Notes under the pieces: generated by a model | What the model saw: the letters and a program-made list of their open reading frames with translations, nothing else | What the model was told of the DNA's origin: nothing | Database searches by the model: none | Shown here: positions 1 to 7,499 of the stretch, piece after piece | Layout: every line of letters begins with the position of its first letter | Position numbering within the stretch: the first letter of the stretch is position 1 | Program-made: the position numbers and the translations under genes | Assembly: GCF_000518225.1 (NCBI RefSeq) | Contig: NZ_JADE01000007.1 | Span: 107,703-171,702, forward strand | DNA: 64,000 bases | From: Helicobacter pametensis ATCC 51478 | GTDB taxonomy: Bacteria > Campylobacterota > Campylobacteria > Campylobacterales > Helicobacteraceae | Reading direction: 5' to 3'

Positions 1-1
1 T

Positions 2-382
2 AATTCGCAAATTAAAGAGGAATCTTCTAAAATTCAGAGTGCATTTGATTCGCTTTGGGAAAATGAGCTTGAGGTGACGACTCCTCAACGACAGGATATC
101 AGCGATGGGGAATATGATGAATGGTTTGCAAAAATTAAAGAGATTTTATATGCAAAATGGACCAATTCATTTTATAAAAGTGTCTCGCTAACTGTGAGCA
201 TTACAATCGAATCTGATGGGAGATTGCATTATAGGATTTTGCGCTATTCCAACAACAGATCTTATAATGCTTACATGAAAAATTTGCTTGATGAACTTAT
301 GAATGAGGAGTTCCCACCATATCCCAAAGGGCGGATTACACTAGAAGTTATTTTCAAAACTAAGGAGCATGAGAATGGCTAG
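2..382 (+). CDS. tolA: TolA/TonB-type C-terminal domain protein, 5' end outside window
   Basis: The reading frame is already open at the left edge, so only about the last 126 residues are present. They look like the C-terminal domain of TolA/TonB: charged residues, then a segment rich in serine, tyrosine and beta-type residues ending in a lysine-rich tail. In the Tol-Pal system this periplasmic domain links the inner-membrane TolQR motor to TolB and Pal. The placement directly before tolB, with an 8 bp overlap, is the main support. The residue-level match is only moderate, because this family is poorly conserved. Confidence 0.7.
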   Translation, partial: NSQIKEESSKIQSAFDSLWENELEVTTPQRQDISDGEYDEWFAKIKEILYAKWTNSFYKSVSLTVSITIESDGRLHYRILRYSNNRSYNAYMKNLLDELMNEEFPPYPKGRITLEVIFKTKEHENG

Positions 383-1610
383 AGTTATTGTTTATTGTTT
401 GTTGTTGATTGGGGGAGTGTGCTTTGGTGCTGATGCACGACTTGAAATCATCAAGGGATCAAAGCAGCTTCCTCTTGTTGCTGTGTATTTATCTGGAGGG
501 GATTTGGATAAAAAAGTCTCTAAGCTACTTGCTAAAGATTTGGAAGTAAGTGGAAATTTTAGAGTGTCTTCTTCTGAGCGTAAAAGAGAACAAAAACCAA
601 ACTTTACATTTTATCAAGCCAAGCAAATTGATCTTTTTGTGTTTGTTTATCAGAATAGAGGTCAGATTGGATTTGATTTATTTGATACCAATCTTCAAAA
701 GCGTGTACTAAGCAAGGAATTGCCTCTTAAATCTTTGAAAGAGTATCCATTTGTAGCGCATAAGATTGCTAATCAGATCAATGATTATCTTGGTGCGCCT
801 AGTATTGCATGGATGGAAAGGAAGGTGATTTTTTCCAAATTGATCGCTCCATCTAAGAGTTCGATTGTGGTTGCGGACTACACACTCTCTTATCAGGAAA
901 CCTTAATTGATGATGGGTTGAATATCTTTCCAAAATGGGCTGATTCTACTCAGGAAAGTTTCTTTTTTACAAAATATCTGGATCAGCCTACAATCTTAAA
1001 ATACGATATCAAAGCAAAAAAATTCCAAAAGATTTTAAGTTCTCAGGGAATGGCTGTTGTCTCTGATGTGAGTGCAGATTTTAAGAGAATTTTGATCAGT
1101 ATGGCGCCAATTACTCAGGCAGATGTATATCTCTATGATTTAGATACAAAGCACACAAAGCGCTTGACGAACTATCCAGGCATTGATGTGGGCGCAAACT
1201 TTGTCGAACAACAAAAGAAGATTCTTTTTATCTCTGATCGCTTGGGGTATCCCAATGTATTTTTGATGGATGAAAATGGAGGAAATGTGGAGCAAGCCAT
1301 TTTTCATGGAAGAAATAATTCATCAGCAACATCCAGTGGAAGCTATATTGTTTATTCAAGTCGAGAGGAGAAAAATGAGTTTGGCTCAAGTGTTTTCAAT
1401 CTCTATTTGGTTAATACTGAAGGAGATATTTTTCAGAGATTGACACTCAATGGAGCCAATCAAATGCCACGCTTTTCAAAGGATGGAGAGAATGTGATGT
1501 TTCTTAAAAATACAAAATCTCAAAGCGCTTTGGGCATTGTAAGATTGAGATATAATAAAACCCATTTGTTCCCTCTTGGAGGCGTGAAACTGCAGTCATT
1601 TGATTGGTAG
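375..1610 (+). CDS. tolB: Tol-Pal system beta-propeller protein TolB
   Basis: Periplasmic TolB, which shuttles between Pal, outer-membrane proteins and TolA and helps keep the outer membrane attached during division. The 411-residue protein starts with a signal peptide (VYCLLLIGGVCFGADA), then an N-terminal domain to about residue 150. WD-like propeller repeats follow, with motifs such as DVYLYDLDT, ILFISDRLGYPNVFLMD and PRFSKDGENVMFL. An ATG at 369 is in frame, but AAGGAG at 362-367 lies only 1 nt before it and 7 nt before the ATG at 375, so 375 is preferred. It overlaps the tolA tail and is followed 14 nt later by pal. The order matches HP1126-HP1125 of H. pylori. Confidence 0.95.
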   Translation: MARVIVYCLLLIGGVCFGADARLEIIKGSKQLPLVAVYLSGGDLDKKVSKLLAKDLEVSGNFRVSSSERKREQKPNFTFYQAKQIDLFVFVYQNRGQIGFDLFDTNLQKRVLSKELPLKSLKEYPFVAHKIANQINDYLGAPSIAWMERKVIFSKLIAPSKSSIVVADYTLSYQETLIDDGLNIFPKWADSTQESFFFTKYLDQPTILKYDIKAKKFQKILSSQGMAVVSDVSADFKRILISMAPITQADVYLYDLDTKHTKRLTNYPGIDVGANFVEQQKKILFISDRLGYPNVFLMDENGGNVEQAIFHGRNNSSATSSGSYIVYSSREEKNEFGSSVFNLYLVNTEGDIFQRLTLNGANQMPRFSKDGENVMFLKNTKSQSALGIVRLRYNKTHLFPLGGVKLQSFDW

Positions 1611-1624
1611 AGGAGTAAAAGATA

Positions 1625-2179
1625 ATGTGGCGTTTAATATGTATTGTATTACCTTGTTTGTTTTTTGTAGCCTGTGGTGATAAACAAGCTGATGTGATTC
1701 AGGGTGGAGGCTCTGAGATGGTTGCACCACAGCAAGAAGAGATTTTTTCTCAAGAAGTTTCCCCACAAGAGGTTTCTCCTCAAGAAGAGGAAAGTGGGAT
1801 TATTGATAAGTATGAGGCTCCCAAAAGTGAGCTCAAAGCTGAGCAATTTGGGATCGTGTATTTTGCTTTTGATTCATTTGTACTTTCTAAAGATATGTTT
1901 AAAGTTGTTGATCAAAACGCAGAGCTACTAAAGCAACATCCTAATCAAGTGGTGACTTTGGAGGGTAATACCGATGCGTATGGGAGTGATGAATATAATT
2001 TTGCACTAGGCAACAAAAGAGCATTAGCCGTCAAAGAAGCTTTGATTGTGCGAGGGATCAAAAAAGATCGCATTAAAATTGTGAGCTTTGGAGAGACAAA
2101 GCCTGTTTGCACAAAAGATAACAGTGAGGGATGTAGGCAAGAAAATAGGAGAGTGGATTTTGTTGTTGAGGAGAATTAG
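1625..2179 (+). CDS. pal: Peptidoglycan-associated lipoprotein Pal
   Basis: Outer-membrane lipoprotein that binds peptidoglycan and TolB. A lipoprotein signal ends in the lipobox FVAC, with Cys17 as the lipidated residue. A low-complexity linker (about residues 38-60) with repeated SPQEV units leads to an OmpA-like domain (about 75-184). That domain has the motif NTDAYGSDEYN followed by NKRALAVKEAL and ends NRRVDFV, the regions that contact diaminopimelate in the family. An AGGAG site at 1611-1615 lies 9 nt before the ATG. The gene overlaps ybgF by 20 bp. It is equivalent to the H. pylori Omp18/HP1125 protein. Confidence 0.95.
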   Translation: MWRLICIVLPCLFFVACGDKQADVIQGGGSEMVAPQQEEIFSQEVSPQEVSPQEEESGIIDKYEAPKSELKAEQFGIVYFAFDSFVLSKDMFKVVDQNAELLKQHPNQVVTLEGNTDAYGSDEYNFALGNKRALAVKEALIVRGIKKDRIKIVSFGETKPVCTKDNSEGCRQENRRVDFVVEEN

Positions 2180-3146
2180 TCCTTATTTATTATCTTGTGT
2201 GTCCTGTGTCTTGCTTTTGGCAGAACCATCAGCATTTGAAAGTCAGAGTGGGGCGACCAAAAAAGATATTCGCAATCTCAAAGATAGTAGTCTTAACCTC
2301 TCATCTATCATAGTGGATATTCAAGGCAGGCTTGAGACACTTGAACAAGTGCAATATGGGTTGCAAAGCCTTTATGATAGTCAAAATCAAAAATTACAAA
2401 ATATTCTAGGTGATCTTGAAAAACATTCATTGACTTCTCAAGAAACAAGAGCTCAAGTGGATTTGCTCAAAGAAAATTATGATCGCTTGAGTCAAGATCA
2501 AAAAAAGCTTGAAGTCGAGCAAAAAAAGTTTTTGGAAATGATTGAGGGGATTGAAAAAAAGATTCGTGAACTTACAGAGATTGGAGCTAATCTCAATGCA
2601 CTTGTATTGAAAGAGTTTGAGAATGTTAAAACTGAGTTAAAAAAGCAAGCAGAAGTAATTTTGACAAATCAAGATAATGTCCAAAAGCTTAGCCTTGAGC
2701 TTGAAAAATTTGCTCTTGATCAAAAGAAAGAGAGAGAAAAGAGTGCTTTTAAATTTTATGAAAAAAAATCAGATGTCCTCAAAGAAGCGAAGCGAATGTT
2801 TTGGGATAAGAAATTTAATGAGGCACGCGATAGGTTTTCATGGCTTGTTAGTCAAAATTATCAAAAAGCCGAGTCTAATTATTTTTTGGGACAGATTGCT
2901 TATCGTCAAAAGCGCTATGAAGATGCAATTTTTTATTATCGAGAGAGTGCGACTATCGATGATAAGGCAAGTTATATGCCTCTTTTGATGCTCAACACAG
3001 CAAAATCATTTGAAGCGATTAAAGACTTGAAAAATACACTAAAATTCGCCGAAACGCTTTTGAGCCTATATCCTAAATCAAAAGAGGCTATTGAGGCAAA
3101 AAAGATTCAAAATAAATTAAAAGGAGAAAAAAAGGATGGAAAATAA
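2160..3146 (+). CDS. ybgF: Tol-Pal associated TPR protein YbgF/CpoB
   Basis: Periplasmic coiled-coil/TPR protein of the Tol-Pal cluster, CpoB in E. coli, where it coordinates peptidoglycan synthesis with outer-membrane constriction. The 328-residue protein has a signal-like N terminus (LLSCVSCVLLLAEPSA) and a long charged coiled coil at about residues 30-190. C-terminal TPR repeats follow (FNEARDRFSWL, AESNYFLGQIAYRQKRYEDAI). The only plausible starts are three consecutive TTG codons at 2160, 2163 and 2166, inside the end of pal. AGGAG at 2147-2151 sits 8 nt before the first, so 2160 is chosen and translation is probably coupled to pal. It corresponds to HP1124. Confidence 0.85.
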   Translation: MLLRRISPYLLSCVSCVLLLAEPSAFESQSGATKKDIRNLKDSSLNLSSIIVDIQGRLETLEQVQYGLQSLYDSQNQKLQNILGDLEKHSLTSQETRAQVDLLKENYDRLSQDQKKLEVEQKKFLEMIEGIEKKIRELTEIGANLNALVLKEFENVKTELKKQAEVILTNQDNVQKLSLELEKFALDQKKEREKSAFKFYEKKSDVLKEAKRMFWDKKFNEARDRFSWLVSQNYQKAESNYFLGQIAYRQKRYEDAIFYYRESATIDDKASYMPLLMLNTAKSFEAIKDLKNTLKFAETLLSLYPKSKEAIEAKKIQNKLKGEKKDGK

Positions 3147-3684
3147 ACAAGTCATTGCGATGGAATATCTTGTCAGGGAAGAGGGCAAAGAGGAGATCTT
3201 GGATCAGAGTCAAGATGGTGAGCCACTAGAGTTTATTTTGGGTGCTTCTCAGGTTATTGCAGGACTTGAAAATGCATTGAATGGTGTTCAAAAGGGAGAA
3301 AGCAAGACAGTGGTAGTCAAGCCAGAGGATGCCTATGGAGAGTATCGAGTAGATTTTATCCAAGAGGTTCCAATCGATCAATTTGAAGGAATTGAGCTCA
3401 AAGAGGGGATGACACTTTTTGGGCAGGGTGAAGATGGTCGCAGTGTGCAAGTCACTGTCAAAAGTTTCAATGATCAAATTGTAATGATTGATTACAATCA
3501 TCCTTTAGCAGGAAAAACTCTCGTTTTTGATGTGAAAGTTTTAGATGTGCGTCAGGCAACAGAAGAAGATCTACTAGCTTTGGGTGGAGGAGGTTGCTGC
3601 AGTAGTGGAGGGCATCATCATGAAGAAGATGGTGGGGGTTGTTGTAGTGGAGGAGGTTGCTGTGGTGGAGGGCATCACCACTAA
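3136..3684 (+). CDS. slyD: FKBP-type prolyl isomerase and metallochaperone SlyD
   Basis: Cytoplasmic peptidyl-prolyl isomerase of the SlyD family, which also delivers nickel during hydrogenase and urease maturation. The FKBP domain with the inserted IF flap covers about residues 1-145 (GLENALNGVQKGESKTVVV, EDAYGEY, IDYNHPLAGKTLVFDV). The last 35 residues form a glycine-rich tail with three Cys-Cys pairs and two His3 clusters, typical of SlyD metal binding. An AAGGAG site at 3121-3126 lies 9 nt upstream, and the start overlaps the ybgF stop by 11 bp. The same adjacency is seen as HP1124-HP1123. A run of ten cytosines follows the stop codon. Confidence 0.95.
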   Translation: MENKQVIAMEYLVREEGKEEILDQSQDGEPLEFILGASQVIAGLENALNGVQKGESKTVVVKPEDAYGEYRVDFIQEVPIDQFEGIELKEGMTLFGQGEDGRSVQVTVKSFNDQIVMIDYNHPLAGKTLVFDVKVLDVRQATEEDLLALGGGGCCSSGGHHHEEDGGGCCSGGGCCGGGHHH

Positions 3685-3685
3685 T

Positions 3686-3695
3686 CCCCCCCCCC
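3686..3695. repeat. Homopolymeric C10 tract after slyD
   Basis: Ten consecutive C residues begin 2 nt after the TAA of slyD, in the short gap to the convergent gene at 3714-4007. The tract is intergenic, so length changes would affect the 3' untranslated region or termination, not a reading frame. A similar TAA-T-C10 arrangement follows pgpA at 21572. Confidence 0.9.
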
Positions 3696-3713
3696 TATGG
3701 ATTTAGCTGATTC

Positions 3714-4007
3714 TTAGTAAGCTCGATTGCGAACACATTGAATCTCGATTTTGGATGCTGTGAGCATATCTCCAGAATAAAATAGATCCAGTTCGACAAT
3801 ATCACCCACTCTCAAATCAGCAAATTTTTTTGAAATATCCCATGCAAGCCAGCATGAATCTTCTTCGATTTTTGTATTGGGCAAAACTTTGATCAAGGAT
3901 CCATTGACAGTGATTGTTTTGTTTTGATGATCAATGCTTTCAATCACTCCCTTTTGATCAGCGATCACAAGACTTCCCAACAATAGAAATAGTGCAAGTT
4001 TTTTCAT
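3714..4007 (-). CDS. Small secreted protein, paralogue of the upstream gene
   Basis: A 97-residue protein with a clear signal peptide (KKLALFLLLGSLVIA). The mature part is about 80 residues and beta-rich, with the pattern GVIESIDHQNKTITVNGS, then PNTKIEEDSC, KKFADLRVGDIVELDL and a C-terminal IEIQCVRNRAY. This resembles the small OB-like secreted domains grouped as DUF5666, but the family assignment is not certain. Two cysteines (DSC and IQC) are kept in the neighbouring paralogue and could form a disulfide. It is the second gene of a two-gene tandem duplication on the minus strand. The ribosome site (GAGAG) is weak. Function unknown, location probably periplasmic. Confidence 0.8.
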   Translation of the reverse strand: MKKLALFLLLGSLVIADQKGVIESIDHQNKTITVNGSLIKVLPNTKIEEDSCWLAWDISKKFADLRVGDIVELDLFYSGDMLTASKIEIQCVRNRAY

Positions 4008-4105
4008 CTTAACTCTCTTGAGATATATGGGATATATGCTTGAAGTTTTGGGTTTGAATGGCGTTCAATCCCTGATCTCCCACCCCCTTTAGATGATGTA
4101 CTAAC

Positions 4106-4408
4106 TCAATAAGCACGATTTTGCATACATTTAATCTCAATCTCTTCAGCAACAGGTTGATTGTTATTGTAAATGAGATCAACATCAACAAGATCACCTT
4201 GTTTTAGATCAGCAAATTTTTTAGGAGAATCCCATCCCATTCCACATGCATCTTGCTCAATCTTTGTATAAGGCATCACACCAATCACTGTCCCATTGAT
4301 AGTGATTGTTTTTTGAGCATTGTCGATAGATTGGATAATTCCCTTGATATCAGCAGCCATTCCGATACTCATTCCAAGTGTTAGTAAGACTAATAGTTGT
4401 TTTTTCAT
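4106..4408 (-). CDS. Small secreted protein, tandem paralogue
   Basis: A 100-residue protein with a signal peptide (KKQLLVLLTLGMSIGMAA). It is alignable along its length with the protein at 3714-4007: GIIQSIDNAQKTITINGT, PYTKIEQDAC, KKFADLKQGDLVDVDL and an identical NRAY ending. The pair clearly arose by gene duplication. The strong AAGGAG before the start contrasts with the weak site of the downstream copy. An inverted repeat lies just upstream of that ribosome site (4424-4438). Function unknown. The conserved cysteines and acidic residues would suit a secreted domain that binds a ligand or metal, but that is inference. Confidence 0.8.
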   Translation of the reverse strand: MKKQLLVLLTLGMSIGMAADIKGIIQSIDNAQKTITINGTVIGVMPYTKIEQDACGMGWDSPKKFADLKQGDLVDVDLIYNNNQPVAEEIEIKCMQNRAY

Positions 4409-4423
4409 TTTTACTCCTTTTTG

Positions 4424-4438
4424 TGCGCTTTAAGCGCA
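4424..4438. promoter_or_regulatory. Inverted repeat in leader of the 4408 gene
   Basis: TGCGCTTTAAGCGCA is a 7 bp inverted repeat around one central base. It is placed directly upstream of the AAGGAG of the minus-strand gene starting at 4408. It could be an operator half-site pair or a small hairpin near the ribosome site. No matching regulator is identified. Confidence 0.4.
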
Positions 4439-4551
4439 TATGTTGTGATTGATGAGTTTTATCAAGGAAGCTACAAAAGCGCCTTGATTTACTCTAATGT
4501 CTCCAAAGAGATGTGAGTATGATAGATAGAGAAAATAAAATTTATCTAAAA

Positions 4552-5382
4552 TCAAAAAATAATCGTTTTGTTTTGAAAAACAAATACACGATCTTCCAAG
4601 ACTAGATTTAGCCCTCGTGCCAAGACAACCTTTTCTACATCGCGTCCAGCTCTTTGCATATCTCTCCAGTCATAAGAGTGATCGACACTGATTGTATCTT
4701 GCACGATGATGGGTCCCTCATCAAGATGATCATTGACAAAATGTGCAGTTGCTCCAATGATTTTTACACCTCGCTCATAGGCCTGCTTGTATGGGTTAGC
4801 ACCAATGAAGGCAGGTAGGAAAGAGTGATGGATATTGATGATTTTATTGGGGAAATGTGCGATGAAAGAAGGGGTGAGAATCCTCATGTATTTTGCTAGC
4901 ACAAGAAGATCTGGTGAAAATTTTTCGATCACGGCAAGGATCATTTTTTCATGTTCTTGGCGTGAAAGATTTTCTGAATCGATATGAAAAAATGGGATTT
5001 CAAAGCGCTCACTAAGAGATTGGAGAGTGGCATGATTGGAGATGATTGCTTGGATATTAGCATCTAGTTCGCCACTGTCATGGCGTATGAGGAGATCCCC
5101 TAGGCAATGATTTTCTTTTGTGCAAAGAATAATGATTGATTTTTTTTCTTCTTGCTTGATTTGTATTTTTGCTTTGGGCGAGAGTGCGGATTGTAGTTCT
5201 TTGAGAAGATTTTGCAAGTCGCATATGCCCCGAAATTGAGTACGCATAAAAAAGTGATGATTCTCAAGATCAACATGCTCATCATTTTTTTCGATGTTGA
5301 GTTCGTTTGCACTTAAAATCGTTGCAACTTTGGCAATGATTCCTTGAGAATCTGGTGAGCTAATGGTGAGAATATATTTCAT
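4552..5382 (-). CDS. purU: Formyltetrahydrofolate deformylase PurU
   Basis: Cytoplasmic enzyme that hydrolyses 10-formyl-THF to formate and THF, balancing the one-carbon pool. The 276 residues show an N-terminal ACT domain (about 1-80, ISSPDSQGIIAKVATIL) and a formyltransferase-fold catalytic domain. The catalytic domain carries the substrate loop IHHSFLPAFIGANPYKQAY and the Asp-containing HLDEGPIIVQD. Length and order fit the family. The start ATG overlaps the sppA stop by 4 bp (ATGA), so it is the last gene of a minus-strand operon. The sppA-purU adjacency is also known in H. pylori (HP1435-HP1434). Confidence 0.95.
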   Translation of the reverse strand: MKYILTISSPDSQGIIAKVATILSANELNIEKNDEHVDLENHHFFMRTQFRGICDLQNLLKELQSALSPKAKIQIKQEEKKSIIILCTKENHCLGDLLIRHDSGELDANIQAIISNHATLQSLSERFEIPFFHIDSENLSRQEHEKMILAVIEKFSPDLLVLAKYMRILTPSFIAHFPNKIINIHHSFLPAFIGANPYKQAYERGVKIIGATAHFVNDHLDEGPIIVQDTISVDHSYDWRDMQRAGRDVEKVVLARGLNLVLEDRVFVFQNKTIIF

Positions 5383-6245
5383 CGGATATTCTCACGAAAG
5401 AAGTTTGATAGGAGTGTCAAAGATGTATGACTTAGGCGATCAAGCCATTCTTGAGTCTTGGACTTTTCAAGCCAGATGGGTTTAGAAACTTGTGCGATTT
5501 CGCTTAGTTCTTTGATGGCTTGATTTTGCGATCCGATTGCATCAATCAGACCTAATTTAAGTGCAGTTTGTGCGCTAAAGATTTTGCCATCGGCAAATAC
5601 CTTTGGATCATTATTGCTCAAAGAGCGAGCTTGGATCACATCATTGACAAACATCTTGTATTGCTCTTCAAGAAAATTTTGTAAGAATTTTTTTTCATTT
5701 TCTTTCCATGTTCTTAGGGGTGTTCCGATGCGTTTATACTCTCCCTCTTGTAGAGTTTGAGAGCCAATACCGATTTTATCAAGGAGTGGTTTGATATTGA
5801 AACCCTCGATCACAACACCAATTGAGCCAATGATTGCTCCACGATTGGCAATGATTTTATCACTATACATTCCTCCATAATATCCACCACTTGCCATCAC
5901 TCCTTCTACATGTGCGATTACAGGCATCACATCGCGCAATTCTTTGACTAGATTGGCAATTTCAATGCTTGGACCCACAGCACCTCCTGGTGAGTCGATG
6001 ATGAGGAGAGCTCCTTTGATATTTGGGTGGGATTTGATTCTCTCAATCTGCTCTCTAAAATCATCACTTTGAAAGATTGGACCTCTGAGATAAAGTTTGG
6101 CTAGATTGGCTTGGGAGTTTTGTGTTTCATTCCCACTCCCCCAAAATAGAGCGATAATCAAAAGTAACACAATTAGTTTGAAATACTTCATCGCAAAATC
6201 TAGAGGCTTGGTGAGATAGCGTATGATTGTTCTTAGAGTTTCCAT
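5379..6245 (-). CDS. sppA: Signal peptide peptidase SppA (S49 family)
   Basis: Inner-membrane serine protease that degrades released signal peptides. The 288-residue short form has one N-terminal membrane segment (about 20-38, FKLIVLLLIIALFWGSG) and a ClpP-like catalytic domain. The serine motif GVMASGGYYGG and the lysine motif YSDKIIANRGAIIGSIGV provide the Ser-Lys dyad, and SPGGAVGPS forms the substrate loop. The open frame extends upstream to 6347, but that part overlaps mqnX heavily. The ATG at 6245 has GGAG upstream and gives only a 13 bp overlap, so it is chosen. Confidence 0.93.
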   Translation of the reverse strand: METLRTIIRYLTKPLDFAMKYFKLIVLLLIIALFWGSGNETQNSQANLAKLYLRGPIFQSDDFREQIERIKSHPNIKGALLIIDSPGGAVGPSIEIANLVKELRDVMPVIAHVEGVMASGGYYGGMYSDKIIANRGAIIGSIGVVIEGFNIKPLLDKIGIGSQTLQEGEYKRIGTPLRTWKENEKKFLQNFLEEQYKMFVNDVIQARSLSNNDPKVFADGKIFSAQTALKLGLIDAIGSQNQAIKELSEIAQVSKPIWLEKSKTQEWLDRLSHTSLTLLSNFFRENIR

Positions 6246-7498
6246 GTTTGTTCTCCTTGTCCATTGATATAGAGTTGTGTGACATGCGTGTGAGCATGAA
6301 GCACGAAATGTAGAGGTTTTTGTCTGGAGCTTTCGATCCCCTCGCACTCAAAGATAGCCAAATCAGCATCTTTGCCCTCACCGATCTCTCCATTGGGATT
6401 GCCCAGAGCGAGTGCTGGGAAGCGCGTGATCCCCAAAATCAAATCTTGCGCTAATTGCATGGCATCTAAGGATGCATAACCAAAAAATGCACTGCGAATC
6501 TCCTCAATTAGATTGAGAGAATGATTGGAGCTCAATCCATCTGTGCTAAAAATTGGATGAAGATCAAAATATCTTAATTTGTCTAAATCAAGATATCGTC
6601 CATTTAGCAGGCGGTTGGATCTTGGTGCGCATGCGACAAAACCACAAAGCTTGGCGATTCTATCCAAAATCTCATCATCAGCAAATAAGCAATGAACAAA
6701 AAGAGGAGAGGTGTCTTGTAAAAGATCTAGAAATTCCAAAGCATTCATGGAGGGCTTGGCTTGATGAACACCAAAGAAATGTGAGAAAAATTCTTTGAAC
6801 CATCCATTTTGATGGTATAGCCATTGTTTTTCTTCCTTGGATTCCAAAAAATGACAACTTAGTCTCACTCCCTCATGTTTGGCAAGATGAGCAATTTTTC
6901 GAGCCAAGACATAATGTGTGGAATAGGGAGAGTGGATTGCGAGTGCTGGCTTGAATCTAGCGCTGCTATATTGCCTACATTCTTCAAAACGCTCCAAAAG
7001 ATTCCCATATAAAAAATCCAAAGCCTCAGGATTGCTTCCAATTGCTTCATTGAAGAGTGTGACTTTTAGGGGAGAGTGGATCAGAGGAGAGATATCATAA
7101 CCATAGCTACTGATTGCTCCAACGCTTGCCACACCGCTTGCAAGTTGGAGTTTGATTTCGCGTTGAATACTTTGTGAGAGTTCAGTCATCAAATCATCAC
7201 GATGCGTAATGACACTGCTGAGCCATGAGGGAAAATCTCCATATAAAAGATGAGATCGGTTATTGCTAAATTCAAAATGAATATGCGCATTGCTCAATGC
7301 TGGGAGTAAAACCGAATCGGTATAAAATGATGCCTGAAGCTCTGGATAGCTTTGTGTGAGTGATTTGAAATCTTGAATCTTGAGGATTTTGTTGTGTTGA
7401 GAGCGTGGATCACACTCAATGAGTAGCCCTCCATTTTCAAGGATTGAGAATCTCTCATCACATAAAAATATACAGCTTGCACCTATGATTTGCTTCAT
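6233..7498 (-). CDS. mqnX: 6-amino-6-deoxyfutalosine deaminase (amidohydrolase)
   Basis: A 421-residue metal-dependent amidohydrolase in the position and of the size of HP0267. That enzyme deaminates aminofutalosine in the futalosine route to menaquinone, the only quinone of Helicobacter. The metal motif H72-x-H74 (NAHIHFEF), the internal CHFLES histidine, and FSTDGLSSNHSLNL with the catalytic aspartate are all present. So is the C-terminal composite-domain motif GEGKDADLAIFE. The gene starts 1 nt after the mscS stop. The broader family includes chlorohydrolases and guanine deaminases, so the exact substrate is inferred from context. Confidence 0.85.
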   Translation of the reverse strand: MKQIIGASCIFLCDERFSILENGGLLIECDPRSQHNKILKIQDFKSLTQSYPELQASFYTDSVLLPALSNAHIHFEFSNNRSHLLYGDFPSWLSSVITHRDDLMTELSQSIQREIKLQLASGVASVGAISSYGYDISPLIHSPLKVTLFNEAIGSNPEALDFLYGNLLERFEECRQYSSARFKPALAIHSPYSTHYVLARKIAHLAKHEGVRLSCHFLESKEEKQWLYHQNGWFKEFFSHFFGVHQAKPSMNALEFLDLLQDTSPLFVHCLFADDEILDRIAKLCGFVACAPRSNRLLNGRYLDLDKLRYFDLHPIFSTDGLSSNHSLNLIEEIRSAFFGYASLDAMQLAQDLILGITRFPALALGNPNGEIGEGKDADLAIFECEGIESSRQKPLHFVLHAHTHVTQLYINGQGEQTWKL

Positions 7499-7499
7499 T

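Noticed and set aside
5382..6347. Longer sppA starting at 6347
   Set aside because: The extra 34 residues overlap mqnX, are Cys/His/Arg rich and unlike SppA; the ATG at 6245 has a ribosome site.
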